Positions 31,614 to 41,577 of a stretch of DNA of 64,000 nt are shown here, piece by piece (positions within the stretch are counted from its first letter, which is position 1; each line of letters opens with the position of its first letter). A program made the position numbers and the translations under genes. Source of the DNA: Tillandsia leiboldiana (Eukaryota; Streptophyta; Magnoliopsida; Poales; Bromeliaceae); assembly GCA_029204045.2 (NCBI GenBank), contig CM055071.1, positions 24,351,693 through 24,415,692 of the forward strand, read 5' to 3'. The notes under the pieces were generated by a model that did not search any database, was not told the DNA's origin, and worked only from the letters and a program-made list of their open reading frames with translations.

Positions 31614-33600
31614 ATGGTTGAAGGTGGAAACATCAATCGACCCCCTTTCTTTGATGGAACAAATTATGCGTACTGGAAAGTACGAATGAAAGCCTTTTTA
31701 ATTTCCATCGACGAAAGGGTGTGGCAATCAATTGAATTAGGATGGTCTAATCCAACTGAAATTATCTCTGATGTTCGTACCTTAAAACCTAGGTCGAAAT
31801 GGACCAAGGAAGAGTTAAATTCATCTTCTTACAATGGCAAGGGAATTAATGCTATTTTTAATGCCTTATCTCAAACTGAATTCTCTCGCGTCTCGGCATG
31901 TGAGACTGCGAAAGAAATCTGGGATGTTCTTCAGGTTACACATGAGGGAACTAACCTCGTGAAGATTCAGAAACTGCAAATGCTTACGAGCAAGTTTGAC
32001 TCTATCTTGATGGCAGAAAATGAATCTTTCACGGACTACTATACACGATTGCAAGACATCGTAAACTCATGTGCTAACCTGGGAGAGAAGATTCCAGAAT
32101 TTAAGGTTGTAAGAAAGATCTTAAGAACTCTTCCTGAACGATTTCGCCCAAAGGTTACAGCCATTGAAACTATTAAACACCCCGAACGAAATGCGTGTAG
32201 AAGAATTAGTTGGTTCATTACAAACATATGAAATGACATTTACTACTAACAGTTCTTCTGGAAAAGCATCCTCTTCTAAGTCTTCAGGTTATGCGTTGAA
32301 AACAACTAAGGAAGAAGACGCGGATACATCCTCCTCAGACGATGACGAGAATCTTTCTATGGAGGAATTTTGAGAAGCAGCTCGCTCTCTTGACAAGGAA
32401 GTTTCGCCGCAACTTTCGAAGGGGTAATTCAAGTAAATCTCCATCCTTCGGAAAGTCGAACAAAGGCAAGGGTACTTCAAGTTACAAGTCAAGAAAGCAA
32501 GAGAACTTCTCAAAGGATAAGAAAAGTTCAGAGGGACAACTACAATGCTTCAAATGTCGAGGCTACGGCCACATTGCAACGGAGTGTCCCAACAAGTATC
32601 CGGCAAAGAAGAAGGCGATGCAAGTCGTCACTTGGGATGACAACTCAACGTCAAATGAGTCGTCTTCAAGTGATGAAGAAAAGAGCTCCACGGCATTCCA
32701 CGCGTCCATATCTTCACCCTTCATGTGCTTTATGGCAAGTACATCCGAGTCATTGTCCAACTCCACTGTTGAAAAGAATGCAACGGACAACGAATCGGAT
32801 GATTCGGAAGGTGAAGATTTTGCTTTAGCCTACCACAGACTTTTGAGGGATTCAAAGAAAGTGGCTAAGCAAAACAAGAGTTTGAGAAGGAGAGTGCATG
32901 ATCTCGAAGAAGAAGCAAAAAGAGCAACTTCTCTCTCATACGCTCTTGAAGTGGAAAGGGAAAATCTGATAAAAGTAATTGTTTCCCTTCAAGAGTCCAA
33001 TGAGCTTTTTGAGAAGGAACATACAAAACTGGTGGATAAAGCGGATCACTTCTCAAAGCTCTACAACGAGGCTCGACAGGATAACCTGGAAATGACAAAG
33101 ACTATTTTCCAACTCAAGGATGACTTGAAGCGATTCTCTTCAGGAAGGAGTAAGTTGGATAGGCTTCTTGGTCTTGGTCAAACAAATCGGTTCGGCCTCG
33201 GGTACACTCAAACTGGAAATAGTCCAAGTTCGAGTGGGACAGTTTTTGTGCCTCAGTCGGTATCTCCTCCTCCGACACCGGAATTCAAGACAAACAACGA
33301 CAACAAACTTACTTCATCCTCTTTGGGATCGTCAAGATCTAAGGTATGTTTTCGTTGTGGTGTTTCAGGGCACATAAGAAGATATTGCAAGACGGGAGTC
33401 AACACGCACCTCAAACACCTCTTGCAATGACTACCACAAAGGTGATTCCTCGGAATCAATTGCAAATCAATTGAAGGAAAAGAACCTTGGTAGTTTACCA
33501 CGCAAGACGACTTCATCAAGGAGCAGCAATCGTTTTAACAAGACGCTTTCACCTAGGCATATAACTTCACGACCATTACCGACGCACTCCAAAAAGGTTT
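31614..33600 (+). pseudogene. S-A gag with frame shifts
   Basis: Starts MVEGGNINRPPFFDGTNYAY, the usual N-terminus of copia gag polyproteins of the UBN2/Retrotran_gag_2 type. The frame breaks near 32183 (extra C in ACACCCCGA) and near 32370 (extra T in AATTTTGAG) compared with S-B and S-C, and again near 33400. Further on are an acidic serine tract (SSSDDDENLS), the first zinc knuckle CFKCRGYGHIATEC (about 32549-32590), a coiled-coil-like segment and a second knuckle CFRCGVSGHIRRYC (about 33347-33390). Structural role: coat and RNA binding. The single-base indels could be real or sequencing errors. Confidence 0.88.
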
Positions 33601-34945
33601 TGGGTGCGCAAAGGTGAAATCTTTCCTTGTCTTGTTACCAATGTTTCCTTGCATGCATATGATAGTTCGTCTTGGTATCTGGATAGCGGGTGTTCGCGTC
33701 ACATGACCGGTGACAAAAATAGTTTTCAAAATCTTGAGAAAATCTCCGGAGGACTCGTTGTTTTCGGAGACGGTCGATCTTCCAAAATTGTTGAAAAAGG
33801 AACAGTAGCTATTCCAGATGGCCCGGTTCTAAATAATGTGTTATTTGTTGATGGCCTTAAGACTAACCTCATCAGCATAAGTCAACTTTGCCACAATGGT
33901 TTTTCAGTTAACTTTTCATCTGTTGAATGTGTTGTAACTGATAAGGACCATGTATTCTTTTAAAAGGGGTTAGATCTGAAAACAATTGTTATGTTGTTCC
34001 TAATAAATTTTCTGAAAAATGTAACTAGTTTCTTTGAATAATGAAACACTTTGGCATGAAAGGCTAGGTCACTTAAATTTTAAGGAACTTGCTAGAATTT
34101 CAAACAAGGATGTGGTCATGGGGGTTCCAAAAACTTTTGCTTAAACAAAACGTTGTGTGTGGTGGTTGCCAAAAGGGAAAACAGTCTAGGACTGCACACA
34201 AGAACTTGAACCACGTTGGTACAAAACGGCCCTTGGAACTTTTGCACATGGATTTAATGGGGCCGACCCGTCAACCATCTTTGGGAGGTAAATGGTATAT
34301 TTTTTATTGGTTGATGATTTCTCTCGGTTTTCTTGGGTAGCATTTTTAAAAGAGAAAGCTGATACGTTTGACTCTTTTCATGAGATTTGCCATCGTATTA
34401 TGATTGAAAAGAATGAAAAGATCATTCGTGTTAGAAGTGATAGAGGTGGAGAATTCATAAATTCAAATTCATTGATTTTTGCACTTCAAATGGCATAAAA
34501 CATGAATTCTCGGCACCCTATACACCTCAGCAGAATGGTGTTGTTGAGCGCAAAACAGGGTTGTTCAAGAGATGGCGCGTGTGATGCTTCATAGCCGGAA
34601 TTTACCGCTACATTTTTGGGCTGAAGCTGTGAACACCGCTGTCTATGTCATTAATCGAGTGTATTTGCGCCCAGGAACTTTAAATACACCATATGAGCTG
34701 TGGTTTAGTAGAAAACCGGATATCAAATACTTTCGTATCTTCGGGAGTCGATGTTACATTTTACGTGACCGTGAAAATCTTGGAAAGTTCGACTCTCGAA
34801 GTGATGAAGGGATCTTTTTGGGTTATTCTACAAATAGCAGAGCATATCGAGTATTTAACATTGAATCTAAAACGATTGTAGAATCTATAAATGTTAAAGT
34901 AGATGAAACTTTTCACTTTGCATCTGAAAATCTACCCTCGATATC
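33601..34945 (+). pseudogene. S-A pol: protease and integrase, broken
   Basis: The frame at 33604-33963 has the copia protease active site WYLDSGCSRHMTGD (33674-33715) and NLISISQLCHNGF. Then, with stops and shifts, the pre-integrase segment (LWHERLGHLNF near 34050 and CGGCQKGK near 34160), the first integrase aspartate region LLHMDLMGPTRQ (34240-34275), then VRSDRGGEFINS (34427-34465) and APYTPQQNGVV (34513-34545). The last frame (34572-34961) reads ARVMLHSRNLPLHFWAEA to FHFASENLPS and then runs into the S-C LTR. It is the only copy here that keeps protease and the HHCC-like region. Confidence 0.88.
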
Positions 34946-36276
34946 TGTCTTACGAATTTGAGTTGGCGTAGTTTCGTGAAAGTTTCAAGTCTTGAAGATT
35001 GAAGGTGAAGAAAGTTGGATCATTAACTCAATCTCAAGAAAGAAGAATTCAAAAGGATCAGGTATGTTTAACTAAAGATTTGTGTGATCCGAATACTTCT
35101 TGTAGTGTAGAAACACTTGGAAGAATCTTTCATTGCATAAAAATCAAAAACTGGACTTGGGACATGTTCAGGATCCGGATCAGGCTGTTCGATCCGGATC
35201 CCGAAGGTGGTTCGTTCATACATCGTCGCAATCCGGATCGTAGTCTCTTGATCCGGATCCCGAACGTTGAGTTTACCATCTACCTTGAACGATCCGGATC
35301 TTGCTTCGCAATCCGGATCCCGAACGTTGATGTTTGGTGAACTGTATGAACGATCCGGATCGTAGTCACATGATCCGGATCCCGAACCTTCGTTTTTCTG
35401 GAATTGGCTGTTTCGTTATGACGATCCGGATCTCAGTTATCACGATCCGGATCGCCGTCCGTAAAATTCCAGAAATGGCAGGTTTTTGATTCTTATCTCC
35501 TTCCTAGGGTTTCTAACCTATAAATAGACCCTATGTCTTTCTTTCTAGGGTCAATCCACATAGCCGTCATTTCATATATCATCTTATACGGCTATAGATC
35601 CACATATAGAGAAGAAAGGAAATCATTAGAGAATACTCTATGTTTTCTTCATCTATATTGATTAGTTTGATTCTAGGTTTTCATACTCACATCTTGAGTT
35701 GAATCAAACTAATGAATACTTAGATGGTATTTCCGATCTATCTTTGATCTAAGTATTCGGCGGATCATCACCACCCAAAAACAACGATTACCCCAAAATC
35801 GGCGCGTGGATTCGCGTGTCCTTGTGGATTCAAGGTTCAATCGCTCTCGTGGATTCGGAGCGAGGCACGTTCGTGGATTCGAAGGGTGCTATTGGGTGAA
35901 GACCGTGGATTCGGTCGGACGTCGTGGATTCGACGTTGGACGCCGTGGATTCGGCGTTGGGCGCAGATCGTGGATTCGAGAAGCGTCGAGCGAGCGGAGA
36001 AGATCCTCTAGGAGCGTATGGAAAAGGTTGAGTCGTAAGTGTGTACGGTAAATCACCTTGTACGTGTTTTAATTCTAGTGGATTTCTGCCGTGTTATCGG
36101 TCCCGTGGTTTTTTACTCCGGTGATGGAGTTTTCCACGTAAAAATCTTGCGAGTTATTTTCATTTCCGCATTGGGTTTTATCGCAACGATTTTTGAGTGT
36201 TTATACGTTTACACCTATTCACCCCCCTCTAGGTTTTTCTTCCCCTATTTAGATCCGTATTATATACGACCCAACA
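34946..36276 (+). repeat. S-C 5' LTR, 1331 bp
   Basis: Starts TGTCTTACGAATTTG, a variant of TGTTACGGAATTTG, and ends ACGACCCAACA. About ten GATCCGGATC palindromes at 35170-35455 in 4.5 units, TATAAATAG 35519-35527, GTGGATTCG repeats 35805-35985. Confidence 0.88.
35170..35455 (+). promoter_or_regulatory. Palindrome array in S-C 5' LTR
   Basis: Units begin near 35172, 35231, 35291, 35352 and 35423. Each full unit has two palindromes, the second extended to CCCGAAC. The TATA box follows ~65 bp after the last. Confidence 0.8.
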
Positions 36277-36278
36277 AG

Positions 36279-36290
36279 TGGTATCAGAGC
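36279..36290 (+). promoter_or_regulatory. Primer-binding site of S-C
   Basis: TGGTATCAGAGC, 2 bp after the LTR end, matching plant initiator tRNA-Met. Confidence 0.9.
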
Positions 36291-36309
36291 GGGAATAGGG
36301 GTGTGAACA

Positions 36310-36541
36310 ATGGTTGAAGGTGGAAACATCAATCGACCCCCTTTCTGGATGGAACAAATTATGCGTACTGGAAAGTACGATGAAAGCCTTTTTATCTCCA
36401 TCGACGAAAGGGTGTGGCATTCAATTGAATCAGATGGTCTTAATCCACTGACTTATCTCTGATGTTCACCTTAAAACCTAGGTAGCGAAATGGACCAAGA
36501 AGAGTCTATTGAGTTATCTTCTTACAATGGAAGGGATTAAT
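36310..36541 (+). pseudogene. S-C gag, 5' part up to assembly gap
   Basis: Same start as S-A and S-B gag (MVEGGNINRPPF), but with several one- to three-base losses within 230 bp relative to the other copies, denser toward the gap. That pattern fits poor consensus at a contig end rather than natural decay. Covers roughly gag residues 1-85. Confidence 0.8.
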
Positions 36542-36641
36542 NNNNNNNNNNNNNNNNNNNNNNNNNNNNNNNNNNNNNNNNNNNNNNNNNNNNNNNNNNN
36601 NNNNNNNNNNNNNNNNNNNNNNNNNNNNNNNNNNNNNNNNN
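36542..36641. other. Assembly gap, 100 N
   Basis: Replaces gag residues ~85-158 of S-C and the U5 end of the S-B 3' LTR. True length unknown. Confidence 0.99.
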
Positions 36642-37606
36642 CGACCGATATCCACGGTCTTCCCCAATAGCACCCTTCGAATCCACGAACGTGCCTCGCT
36701 CCGAATCCACGAGAGCGATTGAACCTTGAATCCACAAGGACACGCGAATCCACGCGCCCGATTTTGGGGTAATCGTGTTTTTGGGTGGTGATGATCCGCC
36801 GAATACTTAGATCAAAGATAGATCGGAAATACCATCTAAGTATTCATTAGTTTGATTCAACTCAAGATGTGAGTATGAAAACCTAGAATCAAACTAATCA
36901 ATATAGATGAAGAAACATAGAGTATTCTCTAATGATTTCCTTTCTTCTCTATATGTGGATCTATAGCCGTATAGATGATATATGAAAATGACGGCTATGT
37001 GGATTGACCCTAGAAAGAAAGACATAGGGTCTATTTATAGGTAGAAACCCTAGGAAGGAGATAAGAATCAAAACCTGCATTTCTGGAATTTTACGGACGG
37101 CGATCCGGATCGTGATAACTGAGATCCGGATCGTCATAACGAACAGCCAATTCCAGAAAAACGAAGGTTCGGGATCCGGATCATGTGACTACGATCCGGA
37201 TCGTTCATACAGTTCACCAAACATCACGTTCGGGATCCGGATTGCGAAGCAAGATCCGGATCGTTCAAGGTAGATGGTAAACTCAACGTTCGGGATCCGG
37301 ATCAAGAGACTACGATCCGGATTGCGACGATGTATGAACGAACCACCTTCGGGATCCGGATCGAACAGCCTGATCCGGACCTGAACATGTCCCAAGTCCA
37401 GTTTTTGATTTTTATGCAATGAAAGATTCTCCAAGTGTTTCTACACTACAAGAAGTATTCGGATCACACAAATTCTTTAGTTAAACATACCTGATCCTTT
37501 TGAATTCTTCTTTCTTGAGATTGAGTTAAATGATCCAACTTTCTTCACCTTCAATCTTCAGGACTTGAAACTTTCACGAAACTACGCCAACTCAAATTCC
37601 GTAACA
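36642..37606 (-). repeat. S-B 3' LTR, partial
   Basis: The minus strand starts TGTTACGGAATTTG at 37606. Same sequence as the 46166-47501 LTR apart from several single-base losses, which cluster toward the gap. Palindromes at 37090-37385. Confidence 0.9.
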
Positions 37607-38425
37607 ATCTCCCCCTTTGGCGGTTTCGTGACAAAACACAGATCCACTAAAGAAAATTCAAAAAGATATTTTTGTTGCTATCACCATACAACAAAAATTT
37701 ACAATGGAGATTCAAAAAAACAATACATGAGTTAAACTCCTAAAACAGACTCTAGACTTAGACATCTGTACTCTCTGCAAAAAGAAATCATTCTTGACAA
37801 AAGAAATCGTTAGATACCTCAAGAATTTTGTATCATTCAAAAACCACAAACAGAGATGAAGTTTAAACTCATTTATACTTACCATGACATTTATATTCAG
37901 ATATGTAAACTGATCATAGTTAAAAAAACACCAACATATCTTCTTTGCACGTAAAAACCAAATGTCATGAACATGTTTGTGACAATACTTATATATATAT
38001 AGATATGTAATTGATCAGAGTTAAAAACCAACATATCTTCTATGCAATCAAAAACCAAGTGTCACAAACTTGTTAGTGAACATCAACTTGTTAGTTATAT
38101 TACATGCCCAAATAGTTAGCAAATAGTTAGTCGAGGCATGCATTCATACAGCTGAAAAACCTCAAGTTGAGAATGGAAGTTGGAGTAATACTTACCTTGA
38201 TGTTCATCCAGTTTTCATATCAAACATTGTTCACTTACCTTGATGTTTCATGCAGTCAACATTGTTCAAAGTTCTCTCTAACTCTCTCCCCCTTTTTGTC
38301 ACAAAACAAAGCCAAAATCAATAAATTGAAGGAGAGTTAAATAGATCAGAATAAAGAAAAACCTGAGAACTGGATAAGAACAAAAACTTATAAACCTGCA
38401 AAAGAAAGATTAGAAAAAAAAAACT
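37607..38425 (-). other. S-B 3' untranslated region with two polypurine tracts
   Basis: AAAGGGGGAGAT (minus, 37618-37607) abuts the LTR. A second tract, ACAAAAAGGGGGAGAGAG (minus, about 38301-38284), lies ~680 bp upstream. Repeated polypurine tracts are a known Sirevirus feature. No ORF otherwise. Confidence 0.8.
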
Positions 38426-39904
38426 TTATGCAGAGTCGTCAGAGCTGATACAACCAAGCTTCTGAAACATTTTCTTGATCCGTTTGTTTATAGAAGCTTG
38501 TTCCTTCTTAAATTCTTTCATGTCCTCTTTCATTTCAGCGACATCAATAGCCATGCGTTCTTGCTCGTCTGAGAGTCGCTGTTGTTCCTTAAAGATTGAG
38601 CTCACCGACGCATCATCGTCAGAAGTGGACGGAGGTGCCTGCTGTGCTGGTGGTGCCGAGGTTGTCGCTGGAGGAATTGCTGCCGTTGCCGAGGTTGTCG
38701 CTTGTTGTTGTTGTCGTTGTTCTCGTTGCTGTTGTGCTTGTAGTCGTTGAGGGGAGATGAAAGGTTCATCTGGCTTCGTCGAAAGAGACTTCACAATTGT
38801 TGTATCATTGATCGTTCCTAGACTGTGCATATAGGAACTCGCATTTGTGTCAGCTTTAAATTTTCGAAGAATGCGCATGATGATCATGGGATAAGGTAGT
38901 CTCTCTGACGGATGAGCTTGCTCCACATATCGTGCCATCCTTGACCAGATGACGTAGGGAATGCTTAAGTTAGCTCCCATTGCTGCTGTGGAGTTTCCCA
39001 GAAGATAGAGGAATATCATCCTTTCCCACCGAAGAACCTTTGTGTTCATGTTTGGGGTGATATTATAACAAGCAATGAAGTTTAAGATGCGGTACTCTGG
39101 TCGTAGTTCTTTTGAGAAAACTGAGTTTCCTGTCGACCGAGTGTTTGGAGCACAGAGTCCATCAACTACCACTCTCCAGGAGTCGGTGTTGAAGGATTGA
39201 TTCTTCAAGTAATGGGAGCCATCGGCTCGGGCGTCCATCCTTAATACCTCTCCTATTAGCTGTGGCGTTACTTTTATTCTGACATTCTTGACTAATGTCT
39301 GAAAAGCCCGACGCCCGCTTTCCTGATCAACTAGATAGCAGGCATTCTGATAAAACATCCTCACTGAGTGAAGACAATACCCAGTGGTCTCCGGGAAGTC
39401 GCAAATGGGGGCAAGACCTATCTGGTCAAATAAAATCCCAAATGCCCGAGAACGCTCTTTCAAGGCTTTGACATCAACATGCCTTTCGCCAATGCATTCT
39501 CTGTTCTCAAAATCCTTTATCCTGTCTGAGCTGACAAAGTCTTGTGGGGATGGTTCGCTAACAGCTGGTTGCTCAGTGGTAATTCCTCGAGCACTTCCTC
39601 TCTTGCGAGCAACACTTTTTCTTCTTGTCTTCCCAGAAGTTTCTTCCATTGGAGCTTTGCCTTTTTCAGCAGCAGTAGGCGGAGCCTTCGATGTTTCCGC
39701 AGGCGCTTTTCCCTTTGAAGCAGTTGGAACAGTCATTGCTTCAACTAGCAGGTCATCCCAGTCAATTGATTCCGTCTCCGATTCCGTGTCGGAATCATCC
39801 TTAGTCTTCTTCGCTTTCTTAGCCTTCTTGGCCCTCTTGGGCTTCACAGTGTCTCTCGTATGTACCATCGCAGCAAGTAGGAAAACAATCCAAGTGATCA
39901 CCAT
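38426..39904 (-). CDS. Third ORF of S-B (env-like / plant transposon-associated protein), 492 aa
   Basis: Intact ORF downstream of pol. The N-terminus is a short hydrophobic run (MVITWIVFLLAAM) before MVHTRDT and a Lys-rich stretch (KPKRAKKAKKAKK). An acidic segment (residues ~40-55) and a Pro/Ala/Lys linker follow. Residues ~125-365 form the conserved part: FENRECIGERHV, TGYCLHSVRMFYQNA, KVTPQLIGEVLRM, SIPYVIWSRMARYVEQ, YMHSLGTINDTTIVK. Then comes a Gln/Ala-rich stretch (~395-430) and a C-terminal coiled-coil-like region ending KKMFQKLGCISSDDSA. From memory it resembles the putative plant transposon protein domain seen downstream of pol in many Sirevirus-type elements, called env-like in SIRE1. 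Membrane or cell-exit function is unproven. The start could be at MVITW or at the internal MVHTR. Confidence 0.85.
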   Translation of the reverse strand: MVITWIVFLLAAMVHTRDTVKPKRAKKAKKAKKTKDDSDTESETESIDWDDLLVEAMTVPTASKGKAPAETSKAPPTAAEKGKAPMEETSGKTRRKSVARKRGSARGITTEQPAVSEPSPQDFVSSDRIKDFENRECIGERHVDVKALKERSRAFGILFDQIGLAPICDFPETTGYCLHSVRMFYQNACYLVDQESGRRAFQTLVKNVRIKVTPQLIGEVLRMDARADGSHYLKNQSFNTDSWRVVVDGLCAPNTRSTGNSVFSKELRPEYRILNFIACYNITPNMNTKVLRWERMIFLYLLGNSTAAMGANLSIPYVIWSRMARYVEQAHPSERLPYPMIIMRILRKFKADTNASSYMHSLGTINDTTIVKSLSTKPDEPFISPQRLQAQQQREQRQQQQATTSATAAIPPATTSAPPAQQAPPSTSDDDASVSSIFKEQQRLSDEQERMAIDVAEMKEDMKEFKKEQASINKRIKKMFQKLGCISSDDSA

Positions 39905-39932
39905 TGCTTATGGTTTCTAGAGAAAAGAATTC

Positions 39933-39954
39933 CTGTGAGCAATACTCAAGAACA

Positions 39955-40006
<52 letters not shown>

Positions 40007-40351
40007 GTTTTCAAAAATTGAAAAAATTGTACCCAAACAATCATAATCATGTAGAGAGACTAAGAATCAAATTAGTTTTGCAAAAGGACTTTTAAAGATA
40101 GATCAATTGCATGATTTTCGAAAATCCTTATTATATGCCCTAAAACTGAAATTTTAGAAATCGAAGCCTAAAAATCCGTTAATCAGGAGAAAACCTAGCA
40201 TATAATCAAAACTAAACAACCCAGAGTTCTTATTTCAAAAGAAATTTGATCAAAAACCATCCACAAACAAAATCGATCCAAGAATTTCGTACGTTTGAGG
40301 AGAAAAAGAGAAAAACGGTGAAAAACCGAGATTTTGATCAATAAAACTTAC
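39933..40351 (-). other. Candidate 5'-UTR intron of S-B third ORF, 419 bp
   Basis: Donor TCCAA|GTAAGT at 40351 and acceptor TTGCTCACAG|GA at 39933 on the minus strand, preceded by a ~45-base T run (the A run at 39956-40001 on the plus strand) as pyrimidine tract. S-C has the same donor and a similar acceptor with a 383-bp intron. Exon 2 then reaches the ATG at 39904. Confidence 0.65.
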
Positions 40352-40467
40352 TTGGAACTGAAGAACTTGAGTTAGAAAGCTTCCAAGGAGGATGAAATCT
40401 AGAGAGAAGCGCTCTGGAAACTTTTGAACAAAAGATTGGAGTAAAAGAAATCAAAACCCTTTTGTTC

Positions 40468-40640
40468 TTTATAAAAACCTAGCCGCGATCCGGATCCTCC
40501 CGAGCTTGCGATCCGGATCGGCTACCCGCAGTGAAAAAACTGCGTTCGGGATCCGGATCGGCAGGTCCAATCCGGATCGTCAGCCTGCAGGAGAAAACCT
40601 GCGTTCGGGATCCGGATCACCTTGCCCGATCCGGATCGGC
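40468..40640 (-). promoter_or_regulatory. Internal promoter-like block before S-B third ORF
   Basis: Six GATCCGGATC-type palindromes between 40640 and 40487, in the same two-per-unit arrangement and with the same GATCCGGATCCCGAACG phrase as the LTR array. TATAAA (minus, 40473-40468) comes 14 bp after the last. S-C has the identical layout at 55714-55882. Confidence 0.7.
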
Positions 40641-41577
40641 CCCAACTTTTTCTTTAGAAAAATTTCAGAGAAATTCAAGAAAAACCAGAAAAAGATTGTA
40701 AGCACAAAGGTGTATCAACTTTAAACAAAACGCATCGTTTCACACAACAAGAATTAGATTATGCCAAATCTATCAGTAATATCCAAAAATGAAACGAAAA
40801 TTTACAAGAATTAAATCCCTTAAAGTTGAACACCTTCAATTACATCTAACTTGATCTTATGAGTAATGCCTTTATCAAATAATCAATTCGGTAAAGAAAA
40901 TGAAATACAAAGATCAATAGATGTTTGAAATCCCAAATATGGTAGATAATATTTCTAGACAATCTGTTGAAGAGAGTGGCTCTTTGAGCATCTTTCTTTA
41001 AAATCCCACCTTATACCAACCTTGAAATTTGACAGAGTCAAGTATTTCAACATGCATTTTACTTAATCAAAAATTTGAACAACCATGCTTGGTATACATG
41101 TGGTAGCTGCACACAATACTCGGACGACCGAGGTGGTAGCTCTTTCCTCCATGTGGTGGTAGTTTTCACACTCCTCATTGGGATGTACCTCTTTCCACAT
41201 CTTTTGAGCATTTTACATTATCTTTGACTCCCCCTCAATTGGCTATCAATTATTTAAGATATAAAGTATTCAACCAAAAATTGATCTCGATTTCATACTC
41301 GACTAAACAGTCAAATAAGATAATGACTATACCAAGAGATCATTGAGAGAGAAATTGACTTTGATCACTTTAGAAGATGATTTAATTAACATAAACGATC
41401 ATTGCAACAAAGAAATATTATGATGGCAAAAGCATAATAAATTTCTAAATGTGCGAAAAGATGCAATTAAAGTCAATTAAGATCTATGCTCAATTACTAT
41501 CCTATGTATAAACATAGATATTGAATAGAACAAAACAAATACAAAACCTATTTTAAGCAAAGGTTTCAAAAAGAAGT
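40641..41577 (-). other. S-B spacer between pol and internal promoter block
   Basis: AT-rich, no ORF. It is closely similar to 54774-55713 in S-C, so it is part of the element. It includes a tract with a conserved ACCACATGG...CCTCGGTCGTCCGAG phrase. Contains the pol 3' untranslated region. Confidence 0.65.

Larger units (their letters stand above)
30304..34945 (+). mobile_element. S-A: Sirevirus-like Ty1-copia element, truncated in integrase
   Basis: 5' LTR 30304-31580, primer site 31583, gag, protease and integrase up to 34945. The LTR of S-C follows abruptly, so RT, RNase H, third ORF and 3' LTR are absent. Unlike S-B and S-C it keeps the protease and integrase N-terminus, so it shows what the full-length family looks like. 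It inserted into the Gy-F 3' LTR; no matching TSD found. Confidence 0.85.

Noticed and set aside
32563..32790. Antisense ORFs over Sirevirus gag (also 44958-45185 and 51176-51403)
   Set aside because: Shadow frames that recur because the gag copies are nearly identical; no independent signal.
38426..39904. Calling the third ORF a true viral envelope gene
   Set aside because: Only a short N-terminal hydrophobic run and a coiled-coil-like end are visible. No clear fusion peptide, transmembrane anchor or glycoprotein layout.
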